A DNA stretch of 64,000 bases from Zygnema cylindricum (GCA_037447655.1 JBBHKE010000176.1:186001-250000); one strand, 5' to 3'. Counted from the stretch's first letter, positions 42,101 to 53,068 are shown. Made by a program: numbers and translations. Notes: generated by a model from the letters alone, not told the origin.

Positions 42101-45100
42101 CAGGAATTGTTACCTAAATTACACAAACTGTTAGCGATAGCATGAATTGTTATCCAATTAAACAAACAGTTAGCGATAACATGAATTGTTACCTAAATTA
42201 CACATATTGTTAGCGATAACAAGAATTGTTACCTAAATTACACAAACAGTTAGTGATAACAAGAATTTTAACCCAAATTACACAAACTATTAGCGATAAC
42301 ACGAATTGTTACCTAAATTACACAAATTGTTAGCGTTAACAAGAATTGTTACCTAAATTACAGAAACAGTTAGCGTAAACAGGAAATGTTACCTAAATTA
42401 CACAAATTGCTAGCGATAACAAGAATTGTTATCTAAAATACAAAAACAGTTAGCGATAACAGGAATTTTTACCTAAATTACACAAACTCTTAGCGATAAC
42501 AAGAATTGTTACCTATATTACACAAACAGTTTGCGCTAACATGAATTGTTACCTAAATTACACAAACTACTAGCAATAAGAAGAATTGTTACCTAAATTA
42601 CACAACTATTAGCGATAACAGGAATGTTACCTAAATTTCACAAAGTGTTAGTGATAACTAGAATTTTTACCTAAATTACAGAAACAGTTAGCGATAACAA
42701 GAATTGTTACCTAAATTACACAAACAGTTAGCAATAACAGGAATTGTTATCTAAATTACACAAACTGTTAGCGATTAGAAGAATTGTAATCTAAATTACA
42801 CAAATTGTTAGGGATAACAAGAATTGTTACATAAATTACACAAACAATTAGCGATAACAAGAATTGTTACCTAAATTACACAAACAGTTAGCTTTAACCT
42901 AAATTGTTACCTAATTTAAACAAACTGTTAGCAATAACAAAATTTGTTACCTAAATTACACAAACAGTTAGTGATAACAAGAATTCTACTCTAAATTACA
43001 CAACTGTTAGCGTTAACAAGAATTGTTACCTAAATAACAAAAACAGTTAGCGATAACAGGAATTGTTACCTAACTTACACAAACTGTTAGCGATAACAGG
43101 AATTGTTACCTAAATTATATAAACTGTTGGCGATAACAAGAATTGTTACCTAAATTACACAAACTATTAGCGATAATAGGAATTGTTACCTAAATTACAC
43201 AAACTGTTAGCGATAACAAGAATTGATACCTAAATTACACAAACTATTAGTGATAACAGGAATTGTTACCTAAATTACACAAACTTTTAGCGATGACAAA
43301 AATTCTTACCTAAATTACACAAACACTTAGCGATAACAAAAATTGTTACCTAAATTATATAAACAGTTTGCGGGAACATTAATTGTTACCTAATTTACAC
43401 AAACTATTAGCAATAACAAGAATTGTTACCTAAATTACACAAACGGTTAGCGATAACAAGAATTGTTACCTAAATTACACAAACAGTTAGCGATAACAAG
43501 AATTGTTACCTAAATTACACAAACTATTAGCAATAACATGAATTGTTACCTAAATTACACAAATTGTTGGCGATAACAAGAATTGTTACCTAAATTACAG
43601 AAACATATAGCGATAACAAGAATTGTTACCTAAATTACCCAAACTTTTAGCGATAGGAAATCTTACCTAAATTGCACAAACTGTTAGCGATAACAGGAAT
43701 TGTAATCTTAATTACACAAATTGTATAAGATAACAAGAATTGTTACCTAAATAACACAAACTGTTTGCAATAACAATAACTGTTACCTAAATTACACAAA
43801 CTATTAGCGATAACAGAAATTATTACCTAAATTACACAAACAATTAGCGATAACAGGAATTGTTACCTAAATTACACAAACAATTAGCAATAACAAGAAT
43901 TGTTACCTAAAATACACAAACAGTTAGCGATAACAAGAATTTTACCTAAATTACACAAAGTATTAGTGATAACAAGAATTGTTACCTATATTACACAAAT
44001 AGTTTGCGCTAAAATGAATTGTTACCTAAATTACACAAGCTATTAGCGATAATAAGAATTGTTACCTAAATTACAGAAACTATTAGCGATAACAGAAATT
44101 GTTACCTAATTTACACAAACAATTAGCGAAAACAAAAATTGTTACCAAAATTACACAAACAGTTAGCGATAACACGAATTGTTACCAAAATTACACAAAC
44201 TTTAAGCGATAACATGAATTCTTACCTAAATTACACAAAGAGTTAGCGATAACAAGAATTGTTCCCTAAATTACACAAACTATTAGTGATAACAAGAATT
44301 GTTACCTAAATTACACAAATAGTTAGGGATAACAAGAATTGTTACCTAAATTACACAAACTGTTAGCGATAACAAAAATTGTTACCTAAATTACACAAAC
44401 TATTAGCGATAACAAGAATTGTTACCTAAATTATAGAACAGTTAGCAATAACATAATTTGTTATCTAAATTACACAAACAGTTAGCGATAACAAGAATTG
44501 TAATCTAAATTACACAAACTTTTAGGGATAACAAGAATTGTTACCTAAATTACAAAAACAGTTAGCGATAACAAGAATTGTAATCAAAATTCCCAAACTT
44601 TGAGGGATAACAAGAATTGTTACCTAAATTACACAAACAGTTAGCGATAACAAGAATTGTAACCTAAATTACACAAACTATTAGTGATAACAAAAATTGT
44701 TACCTAAATTACACAAACTGTTAGCGTTAACAGGAATTATTACCTATATTACACAAACAGTTTGCGCTAACATGAATGGTTACCTATATTACACAAACTA
44801 TTAGCGATAACAAGAATTGTGACCTAAATTACACAAACTATTAGCGATAACAAGAATTGTTACCTAAATTACACAAACTATTAGTGATAACAGAAATTGT
44901 TACCTAAATTACACAAACTGTTAGGGTTAACACGAATTGTTACCTAAATGAAAGAAATAGTTAGCGATAACAAAAAATGTTACCTAAATTACACAAATTG
45001 CTAGCAATAGCAGGAATTGTAACCTAATATACACAAACAGTTAGCGATAACAGGAATTTTTACCTAAATTACACAAACTGTTAGCGATAACAAGATGTGT

Positions 45101-46054
45101 TACGTATATTACAGAAACAGTTTGCGCTAACATGAGTGGTTACCTAAATTACACAAACTATTAGCGATAACAAGAATTGTGACCTAAATTACTCAAACTA
45201 TTAGCGATAACAAAAATTGTGACCTAAATTACACAAACTATTGACGATAACAAGAATTGTTACCTAAATTACACAAACAATTAGCAATAACAAGAATTGT
45301 TACCTAAATTACACAAACTCTTAGCGATAACAAGAATTGTTACCAAAATTACACAAACAGTTAGCGATAACGAGAATAGTTACCTTAATTACACAAACTG
45401 TAAGCGATAACAAAAATTGTTTCCTAACTTATAGAAACAGTTAGCGATAACAAGAATTCTTACCTAAATTACAGAAACAGTTAGCTATAACAGGAATTGT
45501 TACCTAAATTACACAAACTGTTAGCGTTTAGAAGAATTTTAATCTAAATTACACAAACAATTTGCGCTAACATGAATTGTTACCTAAGTTACACAAACTA
45601 TTAGCGATAACAGGAATTATTACCTAAATTACACAAAGAATTAGCAATAACAAGAATTGTTACCTAAATTACACAAACAGTTAGCGATGACAGGAATTGT
45701 TATCTAAATTACACATACTGTTAGCGATAACAATTTTTTTTACCTATATTACACAAAATTTTTACGCTAACATGAATTACTACCTAAATTACACAAACTA
45801 TTATCGATAACAAGAATTGTTACCTAAATTACATAAACTATTAGCGATAACAGGTATTGTTACCTAAATTACACAAACTGTTAGCAATAATATGAATTGT
45901 TACCTAAATTATAGAAACAGTTAGCGGTAACACGAATTGTAACCTAAATTACTCAAATTGTTAGCGATAACAATAATTGTTACCTAAATTACACAAACAG
46001 TTAGCAATAACATGAAATGTTACCTAAATTACACAAACTCTTTGGATAACAAGA

Positions 46055-46230
46055 ATTGTTACCTAAATTACACAAACAGTTTGCGCTAACATGAATGGTT
46101 ACCTAAATTACACAAACTATTAGCGATAACAAGAATTGTTACCTAAATTACACAAACAGTTTGCGCTAACATGAATGGTTACCTAAATTACACAAACTAT
46201 TAGCGATAACTAGAATTGTTACCTAAATTA
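46055..46230 (+). repeat. 80-bp dimer repeat (TTTGCGCTAACATGAATGG type)
   Basis: A TTTGCGCTAACATGAATGG unit followed by an ATTAGCGATAAC(A/T)AG unit is tandemly repeated at an 80-bp shift. The same GAATGGTTACC variant is scattered near 25136, 44776, 45137, 55446 and 58206, always attached to a TTTGCGC unit. Confidence 0.75.
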
Positions 46231-47425
46231 CACAAACTATTAGCGATAACAAGAATTGTTACCTAAATTACACAAACAATTAGCAATAACAAGAATTGTT
46301 ACTTAAATTACACAAACAATTAGTTCTAATTGGAATTGTTACCTAAATTACACAAACTGTTGGCAAAACAAAAATTGTTACCTAAATCATAGAAACAGTT
46401 AGCGATAACAGGAATTGTTACCTAAATTACACAAACTGCTAGCGATAGCAGGAATTGTCACCTAAATTACACAAACTCTTAGCGATAACAAGAATTGTTA
46501 TCTAAATTACACAAACAATTAGCGATAACGAAATAGTTACCTTAATTACACAAACTGTAAGCGATAACAAGAATTGTTACCTAAATTACAAAAATAGTAA
46601 GCGATAACAGGAATTCTTACCTAAATTACAGAAACAGTTAGCGATAATAGGAATTTTTACCTAAATTACACAAACAGTTAGCGATAACACAAATTGTTAT
46701 CTAAATTACACAAACTGTTAGCGTTTAGAAGAATTGTAATCTAAATTACACAAACTGTTTGCGCTAACATGAATTTTTACCTAAATTACACAAACTATTA
46801 GCGATAACAAAAAGTGTTACCTGAATTATACAAACAATTAGTGATAACAAGAATTGTTACCTAATTTACACAAACTCTTAGCGAAAACAAGAATTTTTAC
46901 CTAAATTACACAAACTGTTAGCGATAACAAGAATTGTTACCTAAATTACACAAACGATTAGCGATAACAGGAATTGTTACCTAAATTACACAAAGAATTA
47001 GCGATAACAAGAATTGTTACCTAAATTACACAAACAGTTAGTGATAACAAGAATTGTTACCTAAATTACACAAACTATTAGCGATAACAACAATAGTTAC
47101 CTAAATTACACAAACTATTAGCGTTAACAAGAATTGTTACCTAAATTACACAAACAATTAGTGATAACAAGAATTGTTACCTAAATTACACAAACTGTTA
47201 GCGATAGCATGAATTGATTTTCAATTACACAAACAGTTAGCGATAACATGAATTGTTACCTAAATTACACAAACTGTTAGTGATAACAAGAATTGTAAAC
47301 CTAAATTACACAAACTATTAGCGATAACACGAATTGTTACCTAAATTACACAAATTGTTAGCGTTAACAAGAATTGGTACCTAAATTACAGAAACAGTTA
47401 GCGATAACAGGAAATGTTACCTAAA

Positions 47426-48363
47426 ATATGAATTGTTACCTAAATTACAGAAACAGTTAGCGATAACAGGAATTGTTACCTAAATTACACAAACTTTTAG
47501 CGATAACAGGAATTTTTACTTAAATTACACAAAGAGTTAGCGATAACAAGAATTGTTACCTAAATTACACAAGCAGTTAGCGCTAACATGAATTATTACC
47601 TAAATTACACAAATAGTATGCGATAACAAGAATTGTAATCTAAATTACACAAACTGTTAGCGATAACAAAAATTGTTACCTAAATTACACAAACAATTAG
47701 GAATAATAAGAATTGTTACCTAAATTACACAAACTGTTAGTAATTATAGAAATTGTTACCTAAATTACTCAAACTGTTGGCGATAACAAGAATTCTTACC
47801 TAAATTACACAAACTATTTGCGATAACAAGAATTGTTACCTAAATTACACAAACAATTAGCAATAACAAGAATTGTTACCTAAATTACACAAATTGTTAG
47901 CGATAACAAGATTTTTTACCTAAATTACATAAACAATTAACGATAATAGGAATTGTTAACTAAATATATGAATTGTTACCTAAATTACAGAAACAGTTAG
48001 CGATAACAGGAATTGTTACCTAAATTACACAAACTTTTAGCGATAACAGATATTCTTACTTAAATTACACAAAGAGTTAGCGATAACAAGAATTGTTACC
48101 TAAATTACACAAACAGTTAGCGCTAACATGAATTGTTACGTAAATTACACAAACAGTTAGCGATAACAAAAATTGTTACCTAATTTACCCAAACTATTAG
48201 CGATAACAGGAATTATTACCTATATTAGACAAACAATTAACGATAACAAGAATTGTTACCTAAATTACACAAACTATTAGCGAGAACAGGAATTATTACC
48301 TAAATTACACAAACAATTAGCTATAACAAGAATTCTTACCTAAATTACACAAATAGTATGCGA
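47426..48363 (+). repeat. 540-bp higher-order repeat next to the retrotransposon
   Basis: A shortened unit ending ATATGAATTG occurs at 47426 and 47966 (shift 540 bp). The units after it are shared: CAGAAACAG, CTTTTAGCG, GAGTTAGCG, and one with GTTAGCGCTAACATG. The first copy contains AATAGTATGCGATAACAAG at about 47613-47630, the uninterrupted counterpart of the site into which the retrotransposon inserted at 48359-48363. Confidence 0.8.
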
Positions 48364-48419
48364 TGTTGTTCTGTGACTACTACACCAACTGAAGATGGAG
48401 ATGATGCTGGAGTAGTCAT
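48345..48419 (-). other. Short open frame running from the 3' LTR into satellite
   Basis: The LTR-embedded gag ATG (48419) is followed by 18 codons of gag leader, then crosses the element edge and ends at a TAA in the satellite at 48345-48347 after six more codons (H-R-I-L-F-V). It would be the first frame on any transcript started at the 3' LTR TATA box. Probably without function; recorded as a consequence of the LTR structure. Confidence 0.4.
48359..48363. repeat. Target-site duplication, left copy (TGCGA)
   Basis: Five bases TGCGA directly before the left end of the element, repeated directly after its right end at 54234-54238. Five base pairs is the usual duplication made by Ty1/copia integrases. 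Confidence 0.92.
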
Positions 48420-49243
48420 CACAGAATTCAGATAAGCAAGAAGCTCTCACAGATGCTCAGAAAAATACACACAACTTTGGAACACAGCCAAAGACAAATT
48501 AGGCAACCAAATGGCCTACAAATCTGACACAATGCAGATAATACACAAATGAACACAAGTGCAAATTTACACAGAAATCTGCAAATAGATCTGAGAAATA
48601 TTCTCAGTCAAATATATCAAAAATGACTCAGCATAATTTTGATACAACAAGTTGAGTATTCTAAAATGGTTAAGTCCTATATTTATACCTAAAAGATCTA
48701 TTCTTCTAAGAGCTAGCAGCCACTCACTACTCTAACTAAGCAAAGAAGACATATCAGCCATGCATCAATAATATCTACTATCTGAAAGGAGGATACCTGA
48801 ATATGTCAAGGTATGTCATATAGAAAGAATCTGAACTTAAACACTAATCAAACAAAACACGCTTCTGTACAAACTAAAGATAAGTAACGTCACAGTACAC
48901 CGTGTATAAACACGTCAGATAATTACAGACGTGGTCCCGGATGACCACCTTCCGTCGGCAACAAATCTTCACCGTCCATCATTTCGAAGTTTCATCCAAG
49001 ATGAAACTTTTATGTGACACCTCGGTCTTTGTGGTAAGTCCGAATAGTACGAACGGATCTTTGTAGAGTTTCTCATTTACCGACGCGTGTCCTGAAGTGT
49101 GTCACACCGTGAACTCCCTCACTGTTTACTGTAACATTAATTCTGGTACATACTGAACCAGACTTTCACAAAATATTCTAAGTACTGAGAAAACACTCCC
49201 CTCACCTATGAAGCTTAGTGAGGACTAAAGCTTTCAAAACACA
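48364..49243 (-). repeat. 3' LTR (left end on + strand), 880 bp
   Basis: Matches 53353-54233 at about 99%. Outer end TGTTGTTCTG on the + strand abuts the target duplication. The inner end reads CAAAACACA against CAAAACAACA in the other LTR, one base missing at the terminal repeat. It carries the same TATA-like box (48678-48687) and, because the gag start is inside the LTR, a second copy of the first gag codons with ATG at 48419-48417. One LTR difference (48398) changes a serine codon of that stretch to proline. Confidence 0.95.
48678..48687 (-). promoter_or_regulatory. TATA-like box in 3' LTR, facing satellite block 3
   Basis: TATAAATATA on the minus strand, the copy of the box at 53667-53676. 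If active in this LTR it would drive transcription leftward out of the element, antisense to the satellite as written. Confidence 0.5.
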
Positions 49244-49255
49244 CTCCCCTAAAGC
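49244..49255 (-). promoter_or_regulatory. Polypurine tract (plus-strand primer site)
   Basis: AGGGGAG preceded by GCTTT on the minus strand, directly before the 3' LTR and 11 bases after the pol stop codon at 49267-49269. Position and purine content fit the site at which copia plus-strand DNA synthesis starts. A second copy of the core ACACTCCCCT (+ strand) lies inside the LTR at 49193-49202. Confidence 0.8.
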
Positions 49256-49266
49256 TTTAAACTCTA

Positions 49267-49716
49267 CTAACCACTTAGACCGCATCCCTCTCTACAAAAT
49301 TTCAATTTTGGAGCAGGTAAGGGTTTTGTCATCATATCTGCCAACATTTTCTCATCAGGTAAGTAGCTGAGTTTCAGAATTCTGGCCATTACCTTTTCCC
49401 TCACAAAGTGTAACTTAATGTTAATATGCTTGCTTTTGAAATGATGACTAGGATTAGAAGCAATAGCAATAGCAGCTTCATTGTCACACCATATGACCTG
49501 AGGACCAGACTGCATAAATTTCAGTTCTTGTAAAAGAGACTTTACCCAAAGAAGTTCCTTGACAGCTGAGCTGGCTGCCATGAATTCAGCTTCCATGGTT
49601 GACTAAGCAGTCACCTTTTGGAGCTTGCTTGTCCAGCAGCAAGTACCATTACCGATCTTCAGAATGAATCCAGTGGTAGAACATCGGCTTGGCATATCAC
49701 CATAACTCGCATCGCT
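49267..49716 (-). pseudogene. RNase H domain of copia pol, interrupted by stop codons
   Basis: C-terminal ribonuclease H, which removes the RNA strand of the RNA-DNA hybrid during reverse transcription. It continues the frame of the integrase-RT gene but is cut off from it by TAG at 49717-49719, and a second TAG lies at 49603-49605. The three acidic motifs typical of the family are visible: SDASYG just after the first stop (Asp codon 49711-49713), MEAEFMA just after the second, and WCDNEAAIAIA about 34 residues later. The conserved tail ADMMTKPLP and the end GCGLSG are present, so the 3' end is complete. The second TAG sits where relatives often have a glutamine or another residue before S-T-x-E-A-E; a CAG to TAG transition would explain it (inference). 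Confidence 0.9.
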
Positions 49717-52233
49717 CTAGGTGCTAATTTTCACTTCATCTCCTCCAAGAGATAGTCGAAGATCTCGTGTACCTGCAAGATATCTCAGAACTCGTTTTGC
49801 TGCCTCCCAATCTGATTTCTTCGGATTTTGAAGACTTCGACTCAGAGCTCCAACAACCGCTGTAATATCCGGACGAGTGCAGTTCATAAAGTAGATAAGA
49901 CTCCCAACAATTTGTCTGTAGGGAATCGTGGACATGAAATCTGACTCCCCTGCTTCCATATCATCTTCCAGAGTCATTCCTCCATCTGTCTCCTTTCCTT
50001 CCACCTTTTGCCTGAACTCCATAGGAGTGGCACTCCCTTTTGCATCTGCCATACCAAATCTTTCAAGTACATTTCCAATGGCCTCTCTCTGAGTAAGGTA
50101 AATAACTCTCTGACTCCTATCTCTCTCTACTTGAATGCCTAGGATATACTTAGCTTCACCTAAGTCTTTCATTTCAAACCTGGCATTCAGAGCTGCTTTT
50201 ATCTTGTTTATCTCATTCAATGATTTGCTGATTAGCAGCAGATCATCCACATACACTGCTACATAAATCACACCATCATTTCCGTCCATGACATAAACAG
50301 AGTGGTCTGAGCTGATCCTTGTAAAGCCTAAGCTGGTAAGAAACTCATCCAACTTCAAATTCCACTGTCTCGGAGCCTGTTTCAATCCATACAATGATTT
50401 CAACAGTTTACAGACTAGATTTTCCTTTCCTTTTTCTACATAACCTTCAGGTTGTTTCATGTAAATTACTTCCTCTAAGTCTCCATGCAAGAAGGCAGTT
50501 TTAACATCCATTTGATGCAATTCCATATTCTCAATTGCAGCTAGAGACAACAAGACTCTGACAGTAGGAAACCTAACAACAGGAGAGAAGGTTTCCTCGT
50601 AGTCTATTCCTTCCTTTTGACTAAAACCCTTTGCAACCAGACGAGCTTTATACCTTTCAATGGTGTTGTCTGGGTTGAGCTTCACCTTGAAGACCCACTT
50701 GCAGCCAATGGCTTTTCGATCTGGTGGAAGCTCCACAAGCTCCCACGTTTGGGCTTCCATGATCGATCTCATCTCATCATTTGCAGCTGAGATCCAATGA
50801 TCCTTTTCAGGAACAGAAAATGCCTCCTGAATGGTAAGAGGCTCCCCCGTGCTTGCAGAAAAAGCATATTGAACTTGTTCTCCCCTTAAACGAGAACTCT
50901 GTCTTCTTCCCCCCGGAAAATTTGAGGCTGGAACTGTTGGATACCGAGCTCCACCTTGATGTCTTGGAGGAGGAGGATCAGCTCCTGTTTGTTGTTCAGT
51001 AGCTGGTGGAACTCCAGTATGTTGAACTCCAGTAGAAGAAGAAGTACAAGCTGCAGCAGACTGAAACGGAATCTGATCCAAGATGACATATTCTTGCAGT
51101 TTTTCTTTCTTTTCATTTTCATCCATACTAAATACATCTATGGACTCACTCTCATCCTTCACCTGAATATTTCTAGCAATCTGGATGGTATGTTTCTGAG
51201 GACAATAAATTCTATATCCTACAGATTCATCATCATATCCCATAAAGATTCCAGGCTTAGACTTTGGACTTAATTTCCAGTTTGGTAAATTATCTAGTAC
51301 AAAGCACTTGCTACCAAAAACTCTGAAGTGACTGACATCTGGTTTTCTGCCAGTCCACACTTCATAAGGTGTCATTCCCTGAACAGATCTAGTTTCTAAT
51401 CTGTTCCTAATATATGCTGCAGTTTGGTAAGCTTCAGCCCAGAATTTAATATCTACTCCTTTATCAGCCATCATAGATTTAACACTCTCAGTTAGAGTTC
51501 TGTTTAGCCTTTCTGAAACTCCATTCTGCTCAGGAGTATAAGGCACAGTGAACTGGTGAGATATACCATTTTCTTTCAAATAAGCAGCAAACTCATTGGA
51601 AGTATATTCACCTCCATTATCAGATCTTAAAGAGAGAATCGATCTACCATGAAGTTTCTCCGCCCAGATCCGAAAGTGTTTGAAGTGGGTGAAGACCTCC
51701 CTTTTCTCCTTCATAAAATAGATTCTACTGAATCTGGAGAAATCATCTGTGAATGTGACAAAGTATTTGCTGCCAGCAAGAGATGGTACTTTGGAGGGTC
51801 CCCACACATCTGAATGAACAAGTTCTAAGATGTTAGTTGCTCTGAAATCTGCAGCTTGGGGTAAGGGAAGTTTATGAAGCTTGCCCAAAGCACAACCATC
51901 ACAAATACTTGACTGTTGCTGACCAAGCTTAACTCCTTCTACCATATCATTTGTGACCATCTTTTCCAATCTGTCATAATGAACATGACCCAACCTCTTA
52001 TGCCATAAAACATTATCAGATGAGACACTGGAGTAGGCAAAAGAAGATGTATTCACCAGGTCCATCCGGTACAAATTATTTGGGCCTCTAGTTCCCATTA
52101 CAGCTATCTTTCCCTCTTTGCTGACTATTTTCTTTCCTTGTTTCTGAAGTATTTCAAAACCTCTACTTTCTGCAACTGAGGTAGAAAACAAGTTCTTTTT
52201 GAACTGAGGAACATACAATACATCATAGAGAGT
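49717..52233 (-). CDS. pol: Copia integrase-reverse transcriptase, long intact frame
   Basis: Open frame of 838 codons, not a free-standing gene: it is the central part of a gag-pol polyprotein cut off upstream by a 2-bp slippage and downstream by TAG. No ATG start is implied; numbering here starts at the TTG codon of the LYVPQF motif (52218). Residues about 71-110 form the HHCC zinc-binding region (H73, H78, C106, C109). The integrase core has D137 (HSDVWGP), D200 (RSDNGGEY) and E236 (EQNGVSERLNR), with the expected 35 residues between D200 and E236. A variable proline- and glutamine-rich linker spans about 390-440. Reverse transcriptase covers about 480-720, with KWVFKVK, MDVKTAFLHGD (D571) and the catalytic YVDD (656-659). 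The connection to RNase H follows (YRQIVGSLIY, TRPDI). All catalytic residues of both enzymes are intact. Product would copy element RNA and insert the DNA into chromosomes. Confidence 0.95.
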   Translation of the reverse strand, partial: TLYDVLYVPQFKKNLFSTSVAESRGFEILQKQGKKIVSKEGKIAVMGTRGPNNLYRMDLVNTSSFAYSSVSSDNVLWHKRLGHVHYDRLEKMVTNDMVEGVKLGQQQSSICDGCALGKLHKLPLPQAADFRATNILELVHSDVWGPSKVPSLAGSKYFVTFTDDFSRFSRIYFMKEKREVFTHFKHFRIWAEKLHGRSILSLRSDNGGEYTSNEFAAYLKENGISHQFTVPYTPEQNGVSERLNRTLTESVKSMMADKGVDIKFWAEAYQTAAYIRNRLETRSVQGMTPYEVWTGRKPDVSHFRVFGSKCFVLDNLPNWKLSPKSKPGIFMGYDDESVGYRIYCPQKHTIQIARNIQVKDESESIDVFSMDENEKKEKLQEYVILDQIPFQSAAACTSSSTGVQHTGVPPATEQQTGADPPPPRHQGGARYPTVPASNFPGGRRQSSRLRGEQVQYAFSASTGEPLTIQEAFSVPEKDHWISAANDEMRSIMEAQTWELVELPPDRKAIGCKWVFKVKLNPDNTIERYKARLVAKGFSQKEGIDYEETFSPVVRFPTVRVLLSLAAIENMELHQMDVKTAFLHGDLEEVIYMKQPEGYVEKGKENLVCKLLKSLYGLKQAPRQWNLKLDEFLTSLGFTRISSDHSVYVMDGNDGVIYVAVYVDDLLLISKSLNEINKIKAALNARFEMKDLGEAKYILGIQVERDRSQRVIYLTQREAIGNVLERFGMADAKGSATPMEFRQKVEGKETDGGMTLEDDMEAGESDFMSTIPYRQIVGSLIYFMNCTRPDITAVVGALSRSLQNPKKSDWEAAKRVLRYLAGTRDLRLSLGGDEVKIST

Positions 52234-52430
52234 TCATCTATCCCACACATAAGGATGACTGGTCCTTGAGCCTTTGCTTCAACTGTGGCACCACAAGCAT
52301 AATATATCTTCCTTGTTGGAATATAGATCTGCCTTGTTGGAATAGGTTGCAGATATGTGAAGGAAGCTTTGTTCCAGCACATATGAGATGAGCTTCCTGA
52401 GTCCATGATCCACCGTGGTCTTTGTCTCCT
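52234..52430 (-). pseudogene. Copia aspartic protease fragment, frameshifted at both ends
   Basis: Contains the retroviral-type aspartic protease signature WIMDSGSSSHM, with the catalytic Asp codon at 52401-52403; in the family this enzyme acts as a dimer and cuts the gag-pol polyprotein. It lies in a different frame from the gag part upstream (the change falls at about 52400-52470) and from the integrase frame downstream. The downstream break is at a CTCTCT run near 52229-52234 and looks like a 2-bp slippage, after which this frame reads on without homology to the expected sequence. A 21-bp in-frame tandem duplication (52302-52322 and 52323-52343) repeats the peptide IPTR(Q/K)IY. Whether that duplication is harmful is unknown. 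Confidence 0.85.
52302..52343 (-). repeat. 21-bp imperfect tandem duplication in protease
   Basis: Two adjacent 21-bp units, differing at a few bases, add seven residues (IPTRQIY followed by IPTRKIY) within the protease region. Length is a multiple of three, so it does not itself shift the frame. The differences between units suggest it is older than the 13-bp duplication in gag. Confidence 0.8.
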
Positions 52431-52738
52431 TCCATTTGTTTTGCAAGGGCAAAGAATTCTTTGTCATCAGTTTTTGGAAAACTGACGACATCTGGCGCCT
52501 TCCCCTTGTCAACTGATTCCGATCCCGGTGTATCAGTTGACAATGCTTCGGTTTTAGAGGGAATAGTCTGTGGTGTGTGTGGTGTCTTTTGGGGCGTGTA
52601 GAGTCCTCTTGACCTCCATCCATTTCTGAACATACCTTTCTCCCAAGCTTTAAGAAACTTAGGACTGTGTTTGTACAGATGTTCTTGATTATAACGGTAG
52701 ACACATTTGTTATAAGGTTGAAAACCTTGGTACCGCTA
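52431..52738 (-). pseudogene. gag C-terminal part with degraded zinc knuckle
   Basis: Same frame as the gag segment upstream but separated from it by TAG at 52736-52738. Residues soon after the stop keep the spacing of a CCHC zinc knuckle, C-x2-C-x4-H-x4-C, at 52664-52705, but the second Cys is Arg (CGT, 52694-52696) and the fourth is Ser (AGT, 52664-52666). Only the first Cys (52703-52705) and the His (52679-52681) remain, so metal and RNA binding should be lost. The rest is a hydrophilic linker rich in P, T, K and D that leads to the protease, as usual in copia gag. The frame carries on past the protease start but then reads out of frame with the DSG motif. Confidence 0.82.
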
Positions 52739-53068
52739 AGATTTGTTTCCTTGATACTGTGCATTAAAAGCTACAGATGATTGATTAAAAGCTGCAACAG
52801 TGGATTCCTCCTCTAACACTAGTTTTATAGCTGTTGCTAAGTTCAAAGCTGACTTATCGAACTTTCTCAAATTTGCCGAGGCTCCTTTATATTCCTCATG
52901 AAGACCTCGCATAAGAATTATAGCCTGATGATAAGGGGAGAAGATCCCCCCTGAACATGCGTTTTTTGCCAACAAAAGCCTAAGACCATTACAACATTCA
53001 ACCATGCTACCTCCTGTATACCTAAAATCATAAATATTCCCAGCTGTGATAATTTCATGTTGGTCATT
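52739..53068 (-). pseudogene. gag middle part (copia-type capsid region)
   Basis: Gag forms the particle in which copia RNA is packaged and copied. This segment includes YTGGSMVE, LLLAKNACSGG, ILMRGLHEEYKG and NLATAIKLVLEEES, matching the general pattern of the UBN2-type gag polypeptide of copia elements (family recognised by pattern, not by search). It reads in a different frame from the N-terminal part because of the 13-bp duplication at 53056-53081, and ends at the premature TAG at 52736-52738. Confidence 0.8.

Larger units (their letters stand above)
26846..48363 (+). repeat. 40-bp satellite array, block 3
   Basis: Regular period returns sharply at about 26846 and continues to the retrotransposon, about 540 units by length, same orientation as the other blocks. 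It contains several higher-order repeats listed separately (320, 400, 80, 875, 600, 80 and 540 bp shifts). Occasional shortened units are seen, for example ACAGTTTAACAAGAATT near 37066 and ACTAAATATATGAATTG near 47958. No gene is seen. Confidence 0.96.

Noticed and set aside
50886-51137. 83-codon minus-strand frame inside pol
   Set aside because: Out-of-frame shadow of the pol linker.
50956-51273. 105-codon frame on the + strand inside pol
   Set aside because: Antisense shadow of the integrase-RT linker region; biased composition and no recognisable domain.
52279-52764. 161-codon minus-strand frame over gag and protease
   Set aside because: Third frame across the broken region; the zinc knuckle remnant and the DSG motif are in the other two frames.
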